A stretch of DNA of 64,000 bases from Vibrio sp. UCD-FRSSP16_30 (lineage in GTDB: Bacteria; Pseudomonadota; Gammaproteobacteria; Enterobacterales; Vibrionaceae), in assembly GCF_001676025.1 (NCBI RefSeq), contig NZ_LZFW01000024.1, positions 146,089 through 210,088 of the forward strand, given 5' to 3'. Position numbers and translations under genes: made by a program. Under the pieces are notes generated by a model. The model saw only the letters and a program-made list of their open reading frames with translations. It was not told where the DNA came from and did no database searches. Of this stretch, positions 33,292 through 41,841 are shown one piece after another. Position 1 is the first letter of the stretch, and each line of letters starts with the position of its first letter.

Positions 33292-35253
33292 CTATTGTTT
33301 TTGTCGTCTTCTCAATCCAACAATAGTCAGTAGAAACAGAGCCCAAGGACCAAGGCTACCACCTTGTCTGGATATTGTTTCTTGAGCGACACTACGTGGT
33401 GTAATAGTCACACTAGCATCCTCATCATTGAGATCGACATTAGGAACAAGCTTAACCGCGACAACAGTCTCAACACCAGTACCACCGCCACAATAAGCAT
33501 TGTGCCCAGTATTATCGAAACCATCGGCACAATATAGAGCAGTAGCCGATATCTCACCGTTATCGTTAATATCAGATGCTGCAATTATGCGATAATGATT
33601 GTTAGTACCGCTAACATCATCATCATTGGTTAAGTCATCAAGAAACCAAGATTTATCTTGGAATAAAGCGCGGCGTTTCGCGTGAGTTCCCGTAAACTCA
33701 TAAGGGTTGATAAAACCTCTATGTCTACGTTGCTTACCGCCATATTCGCGCGCGGTTTCAGCATCGATAGTACCCACAATCTCATTATAATTGTTTACCG
33801 CTTCTGCTTTGCCACCGGAACCGGTGAAGAAAATTGACTCACCAGTTGTCGACAAATAAGTTGCAGATGGTGTCTCTACCCCAGCATCAGCAACAAACAT
33901 ACGGCTTGCAGCTGCGCCATTTTCTGGGTAATAACCACTTCGTTTAGATTCGCCGATCACCAATAAGTTATTGTTGATGTCCGTTGCGCGAGTATTGGAA
34001 TAGATGTAATCCCCACTAACCTCAACCTCGGCATTAGAGATAAATTTAGAATCCCATTGGTCATCTTGAGTTAAATCTAAATCACCCGTTGTATCTTTAG
34101 GATAATAGATGGCGGCTTGCATCAATAAATTATTATCATCACGACGCGTGTTATAACCAACTAGAACGGGTTTGCCGTCATAATCTGTCGCATCAGGGTA
34201 CACATCGGTTGTCCCTTCGTTTGCAATCAGTTCATGATCAGGCACAACGGCGCCGCGAACGCTCGACATATAAGACTTTTTATCGCGATTAGCAATTGTT
34301 TCAGTCGCTCCCCAAGCAGCAACAGAAACACCAGTAGTATCTGCACTATTCCAAACAAATGCCTTGGTCGCAAACGCAAAGTTTTGACAATAAGCTTCAG
34401 CGCCCGGATCAGCGATAGGAGTATCACCACTAAAACAGCGGCTAACATCACGACCATCATAGTCTTTGTTACCATCGCTGTAATCAAATGGTGCAACCGA
34501 GGCACTACCTACTATATAAATATCCCCTGAATCAGCTGGATATTCGAATGAATCAAACGCCATGGTGCGACCCATTTTCGTGACAATGTCACTTACAGGA
34601 TCACCATTAAATGTAGTTGCCGGCGGTAAAATCGTATCACCAACAAAACCACGCTCTCGATACGCTAGACCATAATTACCTGAGCTCAATTTATAATAAC
34701 CACTGCTGGTTGTACCCAACACTTGATCATCAACACTAAACTTATTCACTACAACATTATTGGAACCTTCAACGAAGGTATCCGTTCCACCTGGTAAATA
34801 GTCAGAGGTCGGTTTTTGCATAAGCTGAGTGCCAGTATTATCAAAGGCATTTGCATTTGCAGTATAACCATCGTAATAGGCCTCACGCTCACGCTCTAAA
34901 CCGCCGGCATCGTTAATGCCATGCCACTCACGTTCGGCCCAGTTCTCACAACTGTTATAACCTAAATGTCGGTAGCAGTAGCTTTCGAGATCACTCCAGT
35001 CTAAATAGGTGAACGTATTATCTATACCAAAAGAGGCTTCATCACGAAATGGAATACCATCCGTACCATTACGCGTATCACCCGCAATATTACCATTTTC
35101 GTCAATAGCACTACCATAAGCCTCAAGCCCAATAGTGCTCGATACTGTGATAGGTACAACCTTATAAAGACTGGTTGTTGCGGCATGTGCGCCAAAAGAT
35201 CCCATAACCAAAGCGGCTACGGTTGAAAGTTTAAAGATACAACTGCGATTCAA
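33292..35253 (-). CDS. Secreted DUF3466-like protein with GlyGly-CTERM anchor
   Basis: A 653-residue exported protein. Signal peptide MNRSCIFKLSTVAALVMGSF ends after GAHA. The body contains repeated motifs such as NGNIAGDTRNG, INDAGG, INDNGEISATAL and ATDINNN...IGES, typical of DUF3466/HAF-repeat proteins. The C terminus is a GlyGly-CTERM signal: GGSLGPWALFLLTIVG then RRRQKQ. Proteins with this tail are exported by type II secretion in vibrios and processed by rhombosortase. Function is unknown. A perfect matS site lies inside the coding region. The gene is downstream of uup on the same strand with only 6 bases between, so it may be cotranscribed. Confidence 0.85.
   Translation of the reverse strand: MNRSCIFKLSTVAALVMGSFGAHAATTSLYKVVPITVSSTIGLEAYGSAIDENGNIAGDTRNGTDGIPFRDEASFGIDNTFTYLDWSDLESYCYRHLGYNSCENWAEREWHGINDAGGLEREREAYYDGYTANANAFDNTGTQLMQKPTSDYLPGGTDTFVEGSNNVVVNKFSVDDQVLGTTSSGYYKLSSGNYGLAYRERGFVGDTILPPATTFNGDPVSDIVTKMGRTMAFDSFEYPADSGDIYIVGSASVAPFDYSDGNKDYDGRDVSRCFSGDTPIADPGAEAYCQNFAFATKAFVWNSADTTGVSVAAWGATETIANRDKKSYMSSVRGAVVPDHELIANEGTTDVYPDATDYDGKPVLVGYNTRRDDNNLLMQAAIYYPKDTTGDLDLTQDDQWDSKFISNAEVEVSGDYIYSNTRATDINNNLLVIGESKRSGYYPENGAAASRMFVADAGVETPSATYLSTTGESIFFTGSGGKAEAVNNYNEIVGTIDAETAREYGGKQRRHRGFINPYEFTGTHAKRRALFQDKSWFLDDLTNDDDVSGTNNHYRIIAASDINDNGEISATALYCADGFDNTGHNAYCGGGTGVETVVAVKLVPNVDLNDEDASVTITPRSVAQETISRQGGSLGPWALFLLTIVGLRRRQKQ
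34580..34592. promoter_or_regulatory. matS site (MatP-binding), perfect consensus
   Basis: GTGACAATGTCAC fits GTGACRNYGTCAC at all positions, about 5.2 kb right of dif. Confidence 0.85.
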
Positions 35254-35259
35254 AATATC

Positions 35260-37173
35260 TTATTCCTGCTGCATTGCTTCGAGCTCTTCCCAGCGCTCAA
35301 ATGCTATTTCTAATTCCTGTTCCTTGGAAGCTAACTCTTCAAGTACAGGCTGTGTTTTCTCGACAGGAAGTGCAAAAAATGCAGGGTCATTAACCTTTTC
35401 CTGTAAAGTTTCTATCTGTTCTTCAAATTGCTCAAGAAGCTGTGGTAACGATTCTAACTCACGTTGCAACTTATACGACAATTTTTTGCCAGTATTGCGA
35501 CTTGGTTTGCTTGAAGGTTTTTCATTGACCACAACATTGCTTTTTGTGGCAACAAATTCCTTTCTAGCAGTCTTAACCTGAGCACGCTGTTGCTGCGCAT
35601 CATGATAGCCACCAACAAATTCTTCAATTCGGCCATTACCTTCAAAAATCCAGCTATCCGTTACCGTGTTATCAACAAATTCACGGTCATGACTGACTAA
35701 AAGTAATGTACCCTGATAGTTGGCAAGCAAATCTTCCAAAAGTTCCAATGTTTCGATATCTAAATCATTGGTTGGTTCATCCAATACCAATAAATTGTTC
35801 GATTTTAGGAATAATTTAGCTAATAACAGTCTGTTTTTCTCGCCACCAGAAAGTGCTTTCACAGGAGATCGAGCTCGACGTGGAGAGAATAAGAAGTCTT
35901 GTAAGTAACTCAGAGCATGACGCTCACGGCCACCAACGGTCACTTCTTGCTTGCCGTCTGCTAAATTATCAATAACGGTTTTTTCAGGATCAAGTGCTTC
36001 GCGATACTGATCAAAATAAGCAATATCAAGCTTTGTACCACAATGTAAACGACCTGTATCCGGTTGCAATTGACCAAGCATTAGCTTGAGCAAAGTACTC
36101 TTACCGCAACCATTTGGACCAATAAGTGCAATTTTATCACCGCGCATAACCCTAAAGCTAAAGTCATCGACAATCGCTTTACCGTCAATTTGGTAACTCA
36201 CATTCTCAGCTTCAAACACAATTTTGCCACTACGCGTGCCATCATCGATTTGAATGTTAGCTTTGCCCTGTACGGCAATACGATCTTGCCTTTCATTACG
36301 CAATTGTTTTAATGCTCTTACGCGACCTTCATTACGTGTACGGCGCGCCTTAATACCTTGGCGAATCCAAACTTCTTCTTGAGCGAGTTTCTTATCAAAT
36401 TCCGCATTTTGTGCCTCTTCGACACGCATTGCTTCCTCTTTACCCACTAAATACTGCTTATAGTTGCCAGGAAATGACGTCAATATGCCTCGATCCAGAT
36501 CAACGATACGCGTGGCCATGGATTGAATGAAACTTCTATCATGCGAGATAAAGATGATTGAACCGCGGAAATCTTTTAAGAACGTCTCAAGCCATTCGAT
36601 GGTTGTGACATCTAAGTGGTTGGTAGGCTCATCAAGAAGTAATACATCTGGATCGCACACTAATGCTCGTGCAAGGGCTGCTTTACGCTGCCAGCCACCA
36701 GATAAATCAGTCAGTAATGTATGACCGTCAAGTGCTAGCGCTTCTAATACATTAGTAATGCGACTTTCAAAACGCCATGCGCCGGTATGGTCAAGCTGCT
36801 CTTGCACCTTAGCCAAACGATTTATATTTTTCTCACTTGGGTCTTCGGTAACAAGATCCAGAAGATCTTGATAGATCTTCAATTGTTTACCAATTTCAGC
36901 TAGGCCTTCAGAGACATACTCGTAAACGGTACCTGCTTGATTTCGTGGTGGATCTTGCTCAAGACGAGAAATCACGACATCTTGAGTGATCTGCATGTGT
37001 CCATCGTCCATCAACACGTCACCGGCAATCACTTTCATCAAAGTTGACTTACCTGCCCCGTTTCGTCCCACCAAACAGACACGTTCTTTTTCTTGAAGTT
37101 GAAAATCGGCTTTGTCTAGTAAAGGAATATCACCAAACGCCAGTTGACCATTATGAATGGTAAGTAATGCCAT
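35260..37173 (-). CDS. uup: ABC-F family ATPase Uup
   Basis: A 637-residue ABC-F protein with two ATPase domains. The Walker A motifs are GRNGAGKST and GPNGCGKST; the signatures are LSGGWQRKAALARAL and LSGGEKNRLLLAKLF; the Walker B motifs are LLLDEPTNHLD and LVLDEPTNDLD. A C-terminal coiled coil (PQLLEQFEEQIETLQEKV) is typical of Uup. Uup acts in the cytoplasm on ribosomes or on branched DNA and affects transposon excision. The start overlaps the upstream glutaredoxin-like gene by 23 bases. Confidence 0.95.
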   Translation of the reverse strand: MALLTIHNGQLAFGDIPLLDKADFQLQEKERVCLVGRNGAGKSTLMKVIAGDVLMDDGHMQITQDVVISRLEQDPPRNQAGTVYEYVSEGLAEIGKQLKIYQDLLDLVTEDPSEKNINRLAKVQEQLDHTGAWRFESRITNVLEALALDGHTLLTDLSGGWQRKAALARALVCDPDVLLLDEPTNHLDVTTIEWLETFLKDFRGSIIFISHDRSFIQSMATRIVDLDRGILTSFPGNYKQYLVGKEEAMRVEEAQNAEFDKKLAQEEVWIRQGIKARRTRNEGRVRALKQLRNERQDRIAVQGKANIQIDDGTRSGKIVFEAENVSYQIDGKAIVDDFSFRVMRGDKIALIGPNGCGKSTLLKLMLGQLQPDTGRLHCGTKLDIAYFDQYREALDPEKTVIDNLADGKQEVTVGGRERHALSYLQDFLFSPRRARSPVKALSGGEKNRLLLAKLFLKSNNLLVLDEPTNDLDIETLELLEDLLANYQGTLLLVSHDREFVDNTVTDSWIFEGNGRIEEFVGGYHDAQQQRAQVKTARKEFVATKSNVVVNEKPSSKPSRNTGKKLSYKLQRELESLPQLLEQFEEQIETLQEKVNDPAFFALPVEKTQPVLEELASKEQELEIAFERWEELEAMQQE

Positions 37174-37390
37174 TATTGTCTAACCATAGTTGTAATTGTT
37201 GTAAATTGAAGGGCCAGTTAAGCTCAACGTCACCGACTTGCACCACTGGTATAGTGACACCGTAACGTAAGAACAGATCATCATCGAAGGCAATGTCTAT
37301 AACCTGTGGTTCAATAGCCAATTGTGCAAGCAAAGCGAATGCCTGCTCGCACAAGTGACACCCTTGCGTGCTATAAAGCGTTACGCTCAT
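37151..37390 (-). CDS. Glutaredoxin-like small protein
   Basis: A 79-residue thioredoxin-fold protein: [20 protein letters not shown] with the redox pair CHLC, then a cis-proline loop GVTIPVVQVG and NWPFNLQQLQLWL. It belongs with the short glutaredoxin-like proteins that follow rlmL and precede uup in vibrios and other gammaproteobacteria. Its role is presumably thiol reduction; partners are unknown. It overlaps uup by 23 bases and touches rlmL (stop/start sharing base 37390). Confidence 0.85.
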   Translation of the reverse strand: MSVTLYSTQGCHLCEQAFALLAQLAIEPQVIDIAFDDDLFLRYGVTIPVVQVGDVELNWPFNLQQLQLWLDNNGITYHS

Positions 37391-39519
37391 TAAGCTTTGT
37401 TTTCTACAGATACTAGCCAGCAGTTATGAATGTGCTTATTACGAGCAAAATCCAAAGGCAGCGTTTTATCTGAAATGTTTTGTGCTTTAAGCCCAAGCTC
37501 GCTTATCCCTTCCATATCCATCTTAAATTGACGTTTGTTATTAGAAAATACAATCGTGCCTTCAGGTTTCAATAGTCGTTTCAAATGCGTCATCAATTGG
37601 ATGTGATCACGCTGGATATCGAACGTTTGCTTCATGCGTTTAGAGTTTGAAAACGTCGGTGGATCGATAAAGATAAGGTCGTATTGCCCTGTCGCTTTCT
37701 CAAGCCATTGTAGACAATCTGCTTGGATAAACTGATGTTGCTTACCCTTAATACCGTTGATTGCTAAGTTCTCTTGAGCCCAATCTAAGTAGGTATTGGA
37801 CATATCAATGGTTGTGGTGCTCTTAGCGCCGCCCACTGCGGCGTGAACAGTTGCACTACCGGTGTAAGCAAACAAGTTAAGAAAATCACAACCTGCCGCC
37901 ATTTGGCCAATTTTACGACGCGTCAATTTATGATCTAAGAACAAGCCTGTATCTAAGTAATCAAACAGGTTCACTTTTAGCTTAACCCCATACTCAGCCA
38001 CTTCCATTTGGTGAGATTTCTGAGCAAGCTTTTGATACTGATTGGTGCCCTTTTGTCTTTGACGTACCTTAAGCACTACGTTGTTTGCTTCAACGCCAGT
38101 CACTTGAATGCTCGCGCGAATGATATCGGTAAGACGGCGCTTAGCCAGTTCAGGTTCAATCGTTTTTGGCGCTGCGTACTCTTGAATCACCAAGTGTCCA
38201 GGGTAAACATCAATAGCCACGTTATAATCAGGAAGATCGGCATCGTAGATACGGTAACAATCTAATTGCTCTTTCTTCGCCCACTTGCCAATTTTACCGA
38301 TGTTCTTTTTCAAACGGTTAGCAAAATCCGGTGCCACAATCGCCTGTGGTTTATCTTCATCAGCGCCTGTTCGAGCTTTAGTCGAAATGCCGTAGTTCTT
38401 TTGCAGACAGTTTAATGCGCCGTTATTCACCTTGTATTGCTTGTCAGCACGCATGCGAAGGCAACTAAGCAATTCATCAGAGCTTGAAAAGATTGATGCA
38501 TTCCAGCCACGAAACTCGGCTTTAAGTTGCGCGCCAAATTCAGAGTAAAGCGCAATAAGGCCAGGTTCAGTACTCAGTCTCTCACCGTATGGCGGGTTAC
38601 AAATAATCGTACCTTCGCCTGCATCTTTAGGAGCAACAATTTGCGTTGCATCCCCTAAACGAAAATCAATCAAACCATCAATACCAGCACGAACAGCATT
38701 CTTTCTCGCCGTTTCCAATACTCGAGGGTCGTTATCGTAACCAATAACAGGGATCTCAAACTTGTTAATACCGCGACGACCAACAACTTTGGCTTCTGAC
38801 TTCACTTCAGTCCAAAGCCCGTAGTCGAAGTCTTTTAGGTTCTCAAGGCTCCAAGAAGTACGCGCATGACCAGGGGCTACGTTGGCAGCCAACATTACCG
38901 CTTCAATAAGCAGCGTACCTGAACCACACATAGGGTCGATCAACGGCGTTTGTTTATCCCAGCCACTTCTCATCACAATTGAGGCGGCTAATGTTTCTCT
39001 TAACGGTGCACGGCCTGCTTCGGTGCGGTATCCACGTTGGTTTAGGCCTTGGCCAACCATATCAATACCCAGTATTGCTTCTTCTCTGTGTAGACGTACG
39101 TGAATTCGAATGTCAGGACTTTCTTTGCTGATCTCAGGGCGAGGTAAGTTCGCTTTAGTGAACGTATCGACGATGGCGTCTTTTACTTTCATCGCACCAT
39201 ATTGGCTATTGCGAATCTCACTGTTAGTCCCGTTAAAATCAACAATAATTGATTTGTGTGCGTCAAAGTGATTCTGCCAACGAACAGACATGCATGATAG
39301 ATACAAGTCCATGTCATCTTGACATTTAAACTCAGCCAGAATGCGAACAAATCGAGATGCCGTTCTGCTATACAAACAAGCCTTATATATTTGTTCAAGA
39401 TTGGCTTTAAATCGCACCCCTGCTTGTACCGGTTTTGGGTCGTCAATCCCCAAGTTTTTGAGTTCTTCTACCAATAGATTTTCTAAGCCATTGGCCGTTA
39501 CGGCAAGGTATTGATGCAT
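37390..39519 (-). CDS. rlmL: 23S rRNA G2445/G2069 dual methyltransferase RlmKL
   Basis: About 709 residues from ATG 39519 ([13 protein letters not shown]); a GTG at 39528 is also in frame. Order: THUMP domain (~45-155), first Rossmann methyltransferase domain with [13 protein letters not shown] and NPPYGERL (m2G2445), then the second with [16 protein letters not shown] and [11 protein letters not shown] (m7G2069). The two domains modify the peptidyl-transferase region of 23S rRNA during 50S assembly. It forms a transcription unit with the glutaredoxin-like gene and uup. Confidence 0.95.
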   Translation of the reverse strand: MHQYLAVTANGLENLLVEELKNLGIDDPKPVQAGVRFKANLEQIYKACLYSRTASRFVRILAEFKCQDDMDLYLSCMSVRWQNHFDAHKSIIVDFNGTNSEIRNSQYGAMKVKDAIVDTFTKANLPRPEISKESPDIRIHVRLHREEAILGIDMVGQGLNQRGYRTEAGRAPLRETLAASIVMRSGWDKQTPLIDPMCGSGTLLIEAVMLAANVAPGHARTSWSLENLKDFDYGLWTEVKSEAKVVGRRGINKFEIPVIGYDNDPRVLETARKNAVRAGIDGLIDFRLGDATQIVAPKDAGEGTIICNPPYGERLSTEPGLIALYSEFGAQLKAEFRGWNASIFSSSDELLSCLRMRADKQYKVNNGALNCLQKNYGISTKARTGADEDKPQAIVAPDFANRLKKNIGKIGKWAKKEQLDCYRIYDADLPDYNVAIDVYPGHLVIQEYAAPKTIEPELAKRRLTDIIRASIQVTGVEANNVVLKVRQRQKGTNQYQKLAQKSHQMEVAEYGVKLKVNLFDYLDTGLFLDHKLTRRKIGQMAAGCDFLNLFAYTGSATVHAAVGGAKSTTTIDMSNTYLDWAQENLAINGIKGKQHQFIQADCLQWLEKATGQYDLIFIDPPTFSNSKRMKQTFDIQRDHIQLMTHLKRLLKPEGTIVFSNNKRQFKMDMEGISELGLKAQNISDKTLPLDFARNKHIHNCWLVSVENKA

Positions 39520-40015
39520 GTTAATCACTAAGTCGCTAATAAAATGGCGTTAATTATACCCCCTTGTCAGTTTAAATTCCGATATTTCTCGATGAAACCT
39601 CTCTGTTTGTTCATTTCTACACCAGTTAATTGTGTTGATTACTTTCAACACAATTAACTTCTCAAGCTGTTTTACTCATTAATTTTTAACCATAAAATCG
39701 GGCGCTAACGCGTAGTGAATACTTATTCACCGCAAATCTGGACTATACCAACTACAAATATAGACTGAAAGTTACTTACAAAGCACCCTAAAAAGGGAAA
39801 TATAGAGGTAATAGCGCTTTTGATAGAGCCAAACTAAGGGGGTTTAAGCGTAAAAATAAATAACAAAAATGTGAGCCTGCAACACTTAACTTCACATAAT
39901 GACTCTTTCTATGGTCAAGATTTATTATTCTGTGAGGTTTAACTGGCAAATTGGCCTGCAACTCCCCCACAAACTGGAGCCTGGAATATGGGTAGAGGAA
40001 AACTTGAGAACAAAT
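39520..40015. other. Gap between rlmL and zapC with a 34-base dyad
   Basis: About 550 bases without a convincing gene on either strand. A perfect inverted repeat GTTAATTGTGTTGA / TCAACACAATTAAC lies at 39625-39658 (6-base loop, no T run), 106 bases upstream of rlmL. It may be an operator or a leader hairpin. Confidence 0.5.
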
Positions 40016-40051
40016 AAAAAGCCGCTTTAGAATAAACTAAAGCGGCTTTTT
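40016..40051. terminator. Bidirectional rho-independent terminator after zapC
   Basis: AAAAAGCCGCTTTAG / CTAAAGCGGCTTTTT with loop AATAAA, 29 bases after the zapC stop. Confidence 0.9.
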
Positions 40052-40079
40052 ATTTTAATTTGGTGTTGGCTGTATCGGC

Positions 40080-40622
40080 TTAAGATACCATCTGAATCTG
40101 CGCTTGATAGAACAAGGCATTAGCTGAACGCATACGGTCATGCATGACTTTTATTGGTTGGCAAAATGACAGCTGCTTACTACTACTTAAATAGAAGTCA
40201 TCACTGTTCACTGAAACCACAATACTTGCCGTATCAGAGGTCTCTACGACCATAAAATAACCCGTGTTATATTCATTTTGCAGCTCAACTACCTCCCCTT
40301 CTTGTGGGTGATAGCCGTTGGACTGAGTATCAAAAAACCAACTTTTTGGTTGAACAGGCTTATGAAAGCGTTTTACTGCGACGGCTTTTAATACTAGCTC
40401 AGCTTGACGGGGAACAGAAAGTGGTAAGCCTTTCACTGAATCTTGAAAGACATGATAGATATCGGCATCCTCAACAGAGAATGATTGTGGTGTAAACGCG
40501 GATTCTACTAGTACTTTACGTGGTAAATCAGATCGGAAAACCATCTCCTCACTGAGTTCGAGCATTAATGAAGACTGCGCCTCATCATAGTACCAATTCC
40601 ATGTATCGTTTAGCTTAAGCAT
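40080..40622 (-). CDS. zapC: Cell division protein ZapC
   Basis: A 180-residue protein like E. coli ZapC: NDTWNWYYDEAQSSLMLELSEE at the start, VFRSDLPRKVLVESAFTPQSF, PKSWFFDTQ, and QPIKVMHDRM near the end. ZapC binds FtsZ and promotes protofilament bundling at the Z-ring. The gene stands just downstream of pyrD on the minus strand, as in E. coli, but has its own gap of about 160 bases and its own terminator. Confidence 0.9.
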   Translation of the reverse strand: MLKLNDTWNWYYDEAQSSLMLELSEEMVFRSDLPRKVLVESAFTPQSFSVEDADIYHVFQDSVKGLPLSVPRQAELVLKAVAVKRFHKPVQPKSWFFDTQSNGYHPQEGEVVELQNEYNTGYFMVVETSDTASIVVSVNSDDFYLSSSKQLSFCQPIKVMHDRMRSANALFYQAQIQMVS

Positions 40623-40720
40623 AACCCTGTCCTGTCATTAAACTCAGTTTAAGAAGACGCTACACCATCCCTTTTCACAGGGTCCACGTTACCTTCCTGA
40701 TAATTCTACTAACAGACAGT

Positions 40721-40752
40721 AAAAAAAAAAGGGGAAATCAATTCCCCTTTTT
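40721..40752 (-). terminator. Rho-independent terminator of pyrD
   Basis: AAAAAGGGGAA / TTCCCCTTTTT stem with a long A run giving U residues on the minus strand; 33 bases after the pyrD stop. Confidence 0.88.
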
Positions 40753-40784
40753 AACGATAAACAACTGGTTTTACTGCAATTAGA

Positions 40785-41795
40785 TTACAGGTTTTTCACA
40801 ATATCACGTACAAGATTTGGTCCGTGATAAATGAAACCTGAATAAACTTGAACCAACTTAGCGCCAGCTTGCAGTTTTTCTTTTGCAGAGACATAAGAGT
40901 CGATACCACCAACCCCTAAAATAGGAATATCTTCACCAAGTTCTTGATAAAGCTTTTGCACGACTTCAGTACTGCGAAGTTGTAGCGGTCGACCACTTAG
41001 GCCACCCGTTTCTTCAGCAAACTTCATGCCTTCAACAACACTACGATCAAGTGTTGTATTCGTTGCAATCACGCCATCAAAAGAATGCTTACGTAATGAG
41101 TCACAGATTTGGACGATTTCTTCATCAGTCAAATCTGGTGCTATCTTAAGTGCGATAGGCACATAGTTACCGCGTAACTCATGCAATTCAGTTTGCTTCG
41201 CTTTCAAGTCACCTAGCAAAGAATCCAGAGCATCACCATATTGAAGAGAGCGAAGATCCGGTGTATTCGGAGAAGAGATATTGACGGCGATATAATCAGC
41301 GTACTGATAAACCTTTTCCATACAGATCAGGTAATCACTATTACCCTCTTCTATTGGAGTGTCTTTGTTTTTGCCAATATTAATACCAAGAACACAATCA
41401 AACTTTGCCTTCTTAACATTCTCAACCAAAGCATCAACACCTAAATTGTTGAAGCCCATACGGTTTATAATTCCTTCTGCTTCTAACAGACGGAACATAC
41501 GCGGTTTGTCATTACCTGGTTGTGGACGAGGTGTGACGGTACCAACCTCAACATAACCAAAGCCCATGGCATCAAATGCTTCAATACATTCAGCATTTTT
41601 GTCCAGGCCTGCGGCTAAACCTACAGGATTTTTAAAAGTGATTCCCATACATTCTACAGGACGATTCGGTAATTTCTGACGATAGAAAAGGTCGAGAGGT
41701 GTGCCGGTAAGTTTTGGAAGATAATTAATTGCAAGATCGTGCGCTGTTTCAGCGTCGAATTGAAATAAGCCAGTTCTGGCAAGACGGTAGAGCAT
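40785..41795 (-). CDS. pyrD: Dihydroorotate dehydrogenase (quinone), class 2
   Basis: A 336-residue FMN enzyme. It has the membrane-associating N-terminal helix ([22 protein letters not shown]) and [14 protein letters not shown]. The catalytic serine lies in [22 protein letters not shown] and [19 protein letters not shown] follow. It oxidises dihydroorotate to orotate in pyrimidine synthesis, passing electrons to quinones. Its ribosome site GGAGG lies directly after a terminator-like hairpin, so expression may be attenuated, or the hairpin may simply end gdhB. Confidence 0.96.
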   Translation of the reverse strand: MLYRLARTGLFQFDAETAHDLAINYLPKLTGTPLDLFYRQKLPNRPVECMGITFKNPVGLAAGLDKNAECIEAFDAMGFGYVEVGTVTPRPQPGNDKPRMFRLLEAEGIINRMGFNNLGVDALVENVKKAKFDCVLGINIGKNKDTPIEEGNSDYLICMEKVYQYADYIAVNISSPNTPDLRSLQYGDALDSLLGDLKAKQTELHELRGNYVPIALKIAPDLTDEEIVQICDSLRKHSFDGVIATNTTLDRSVVEGMKFAEETGGLSGRPLQLRSTEVVQKLYQELGEDIPILGVGGIDSYVSAKEKLQAGAKLVQVYSGFIYHGPNLVRDIVKNL

Positions 41796-41806
41796 TGTGC
41801 CTCCGA

Positions 41807-41834
41807 TAAAAAAAAGCCCCGAGTAAACGGGGCT
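41807..41834 (-). terminator. Terminator-like hairpin between gdhB and pyrD
   Basis: On the minus strand AGCCCCG-TTTACT-CGGGGCT is followed by a long T run, ending a few bases before the pyrD ribosome site. Confidence 0.82.
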
Positions 41835-41841
41835 GTATTAT

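Noticed and set aside
39788..39970. A 60-codon minus-strand frame in the rlmL/zapC gap
   Set aside because: Hydrophobic, no ribosome site and no resemblance to known proteins; treated as noise.
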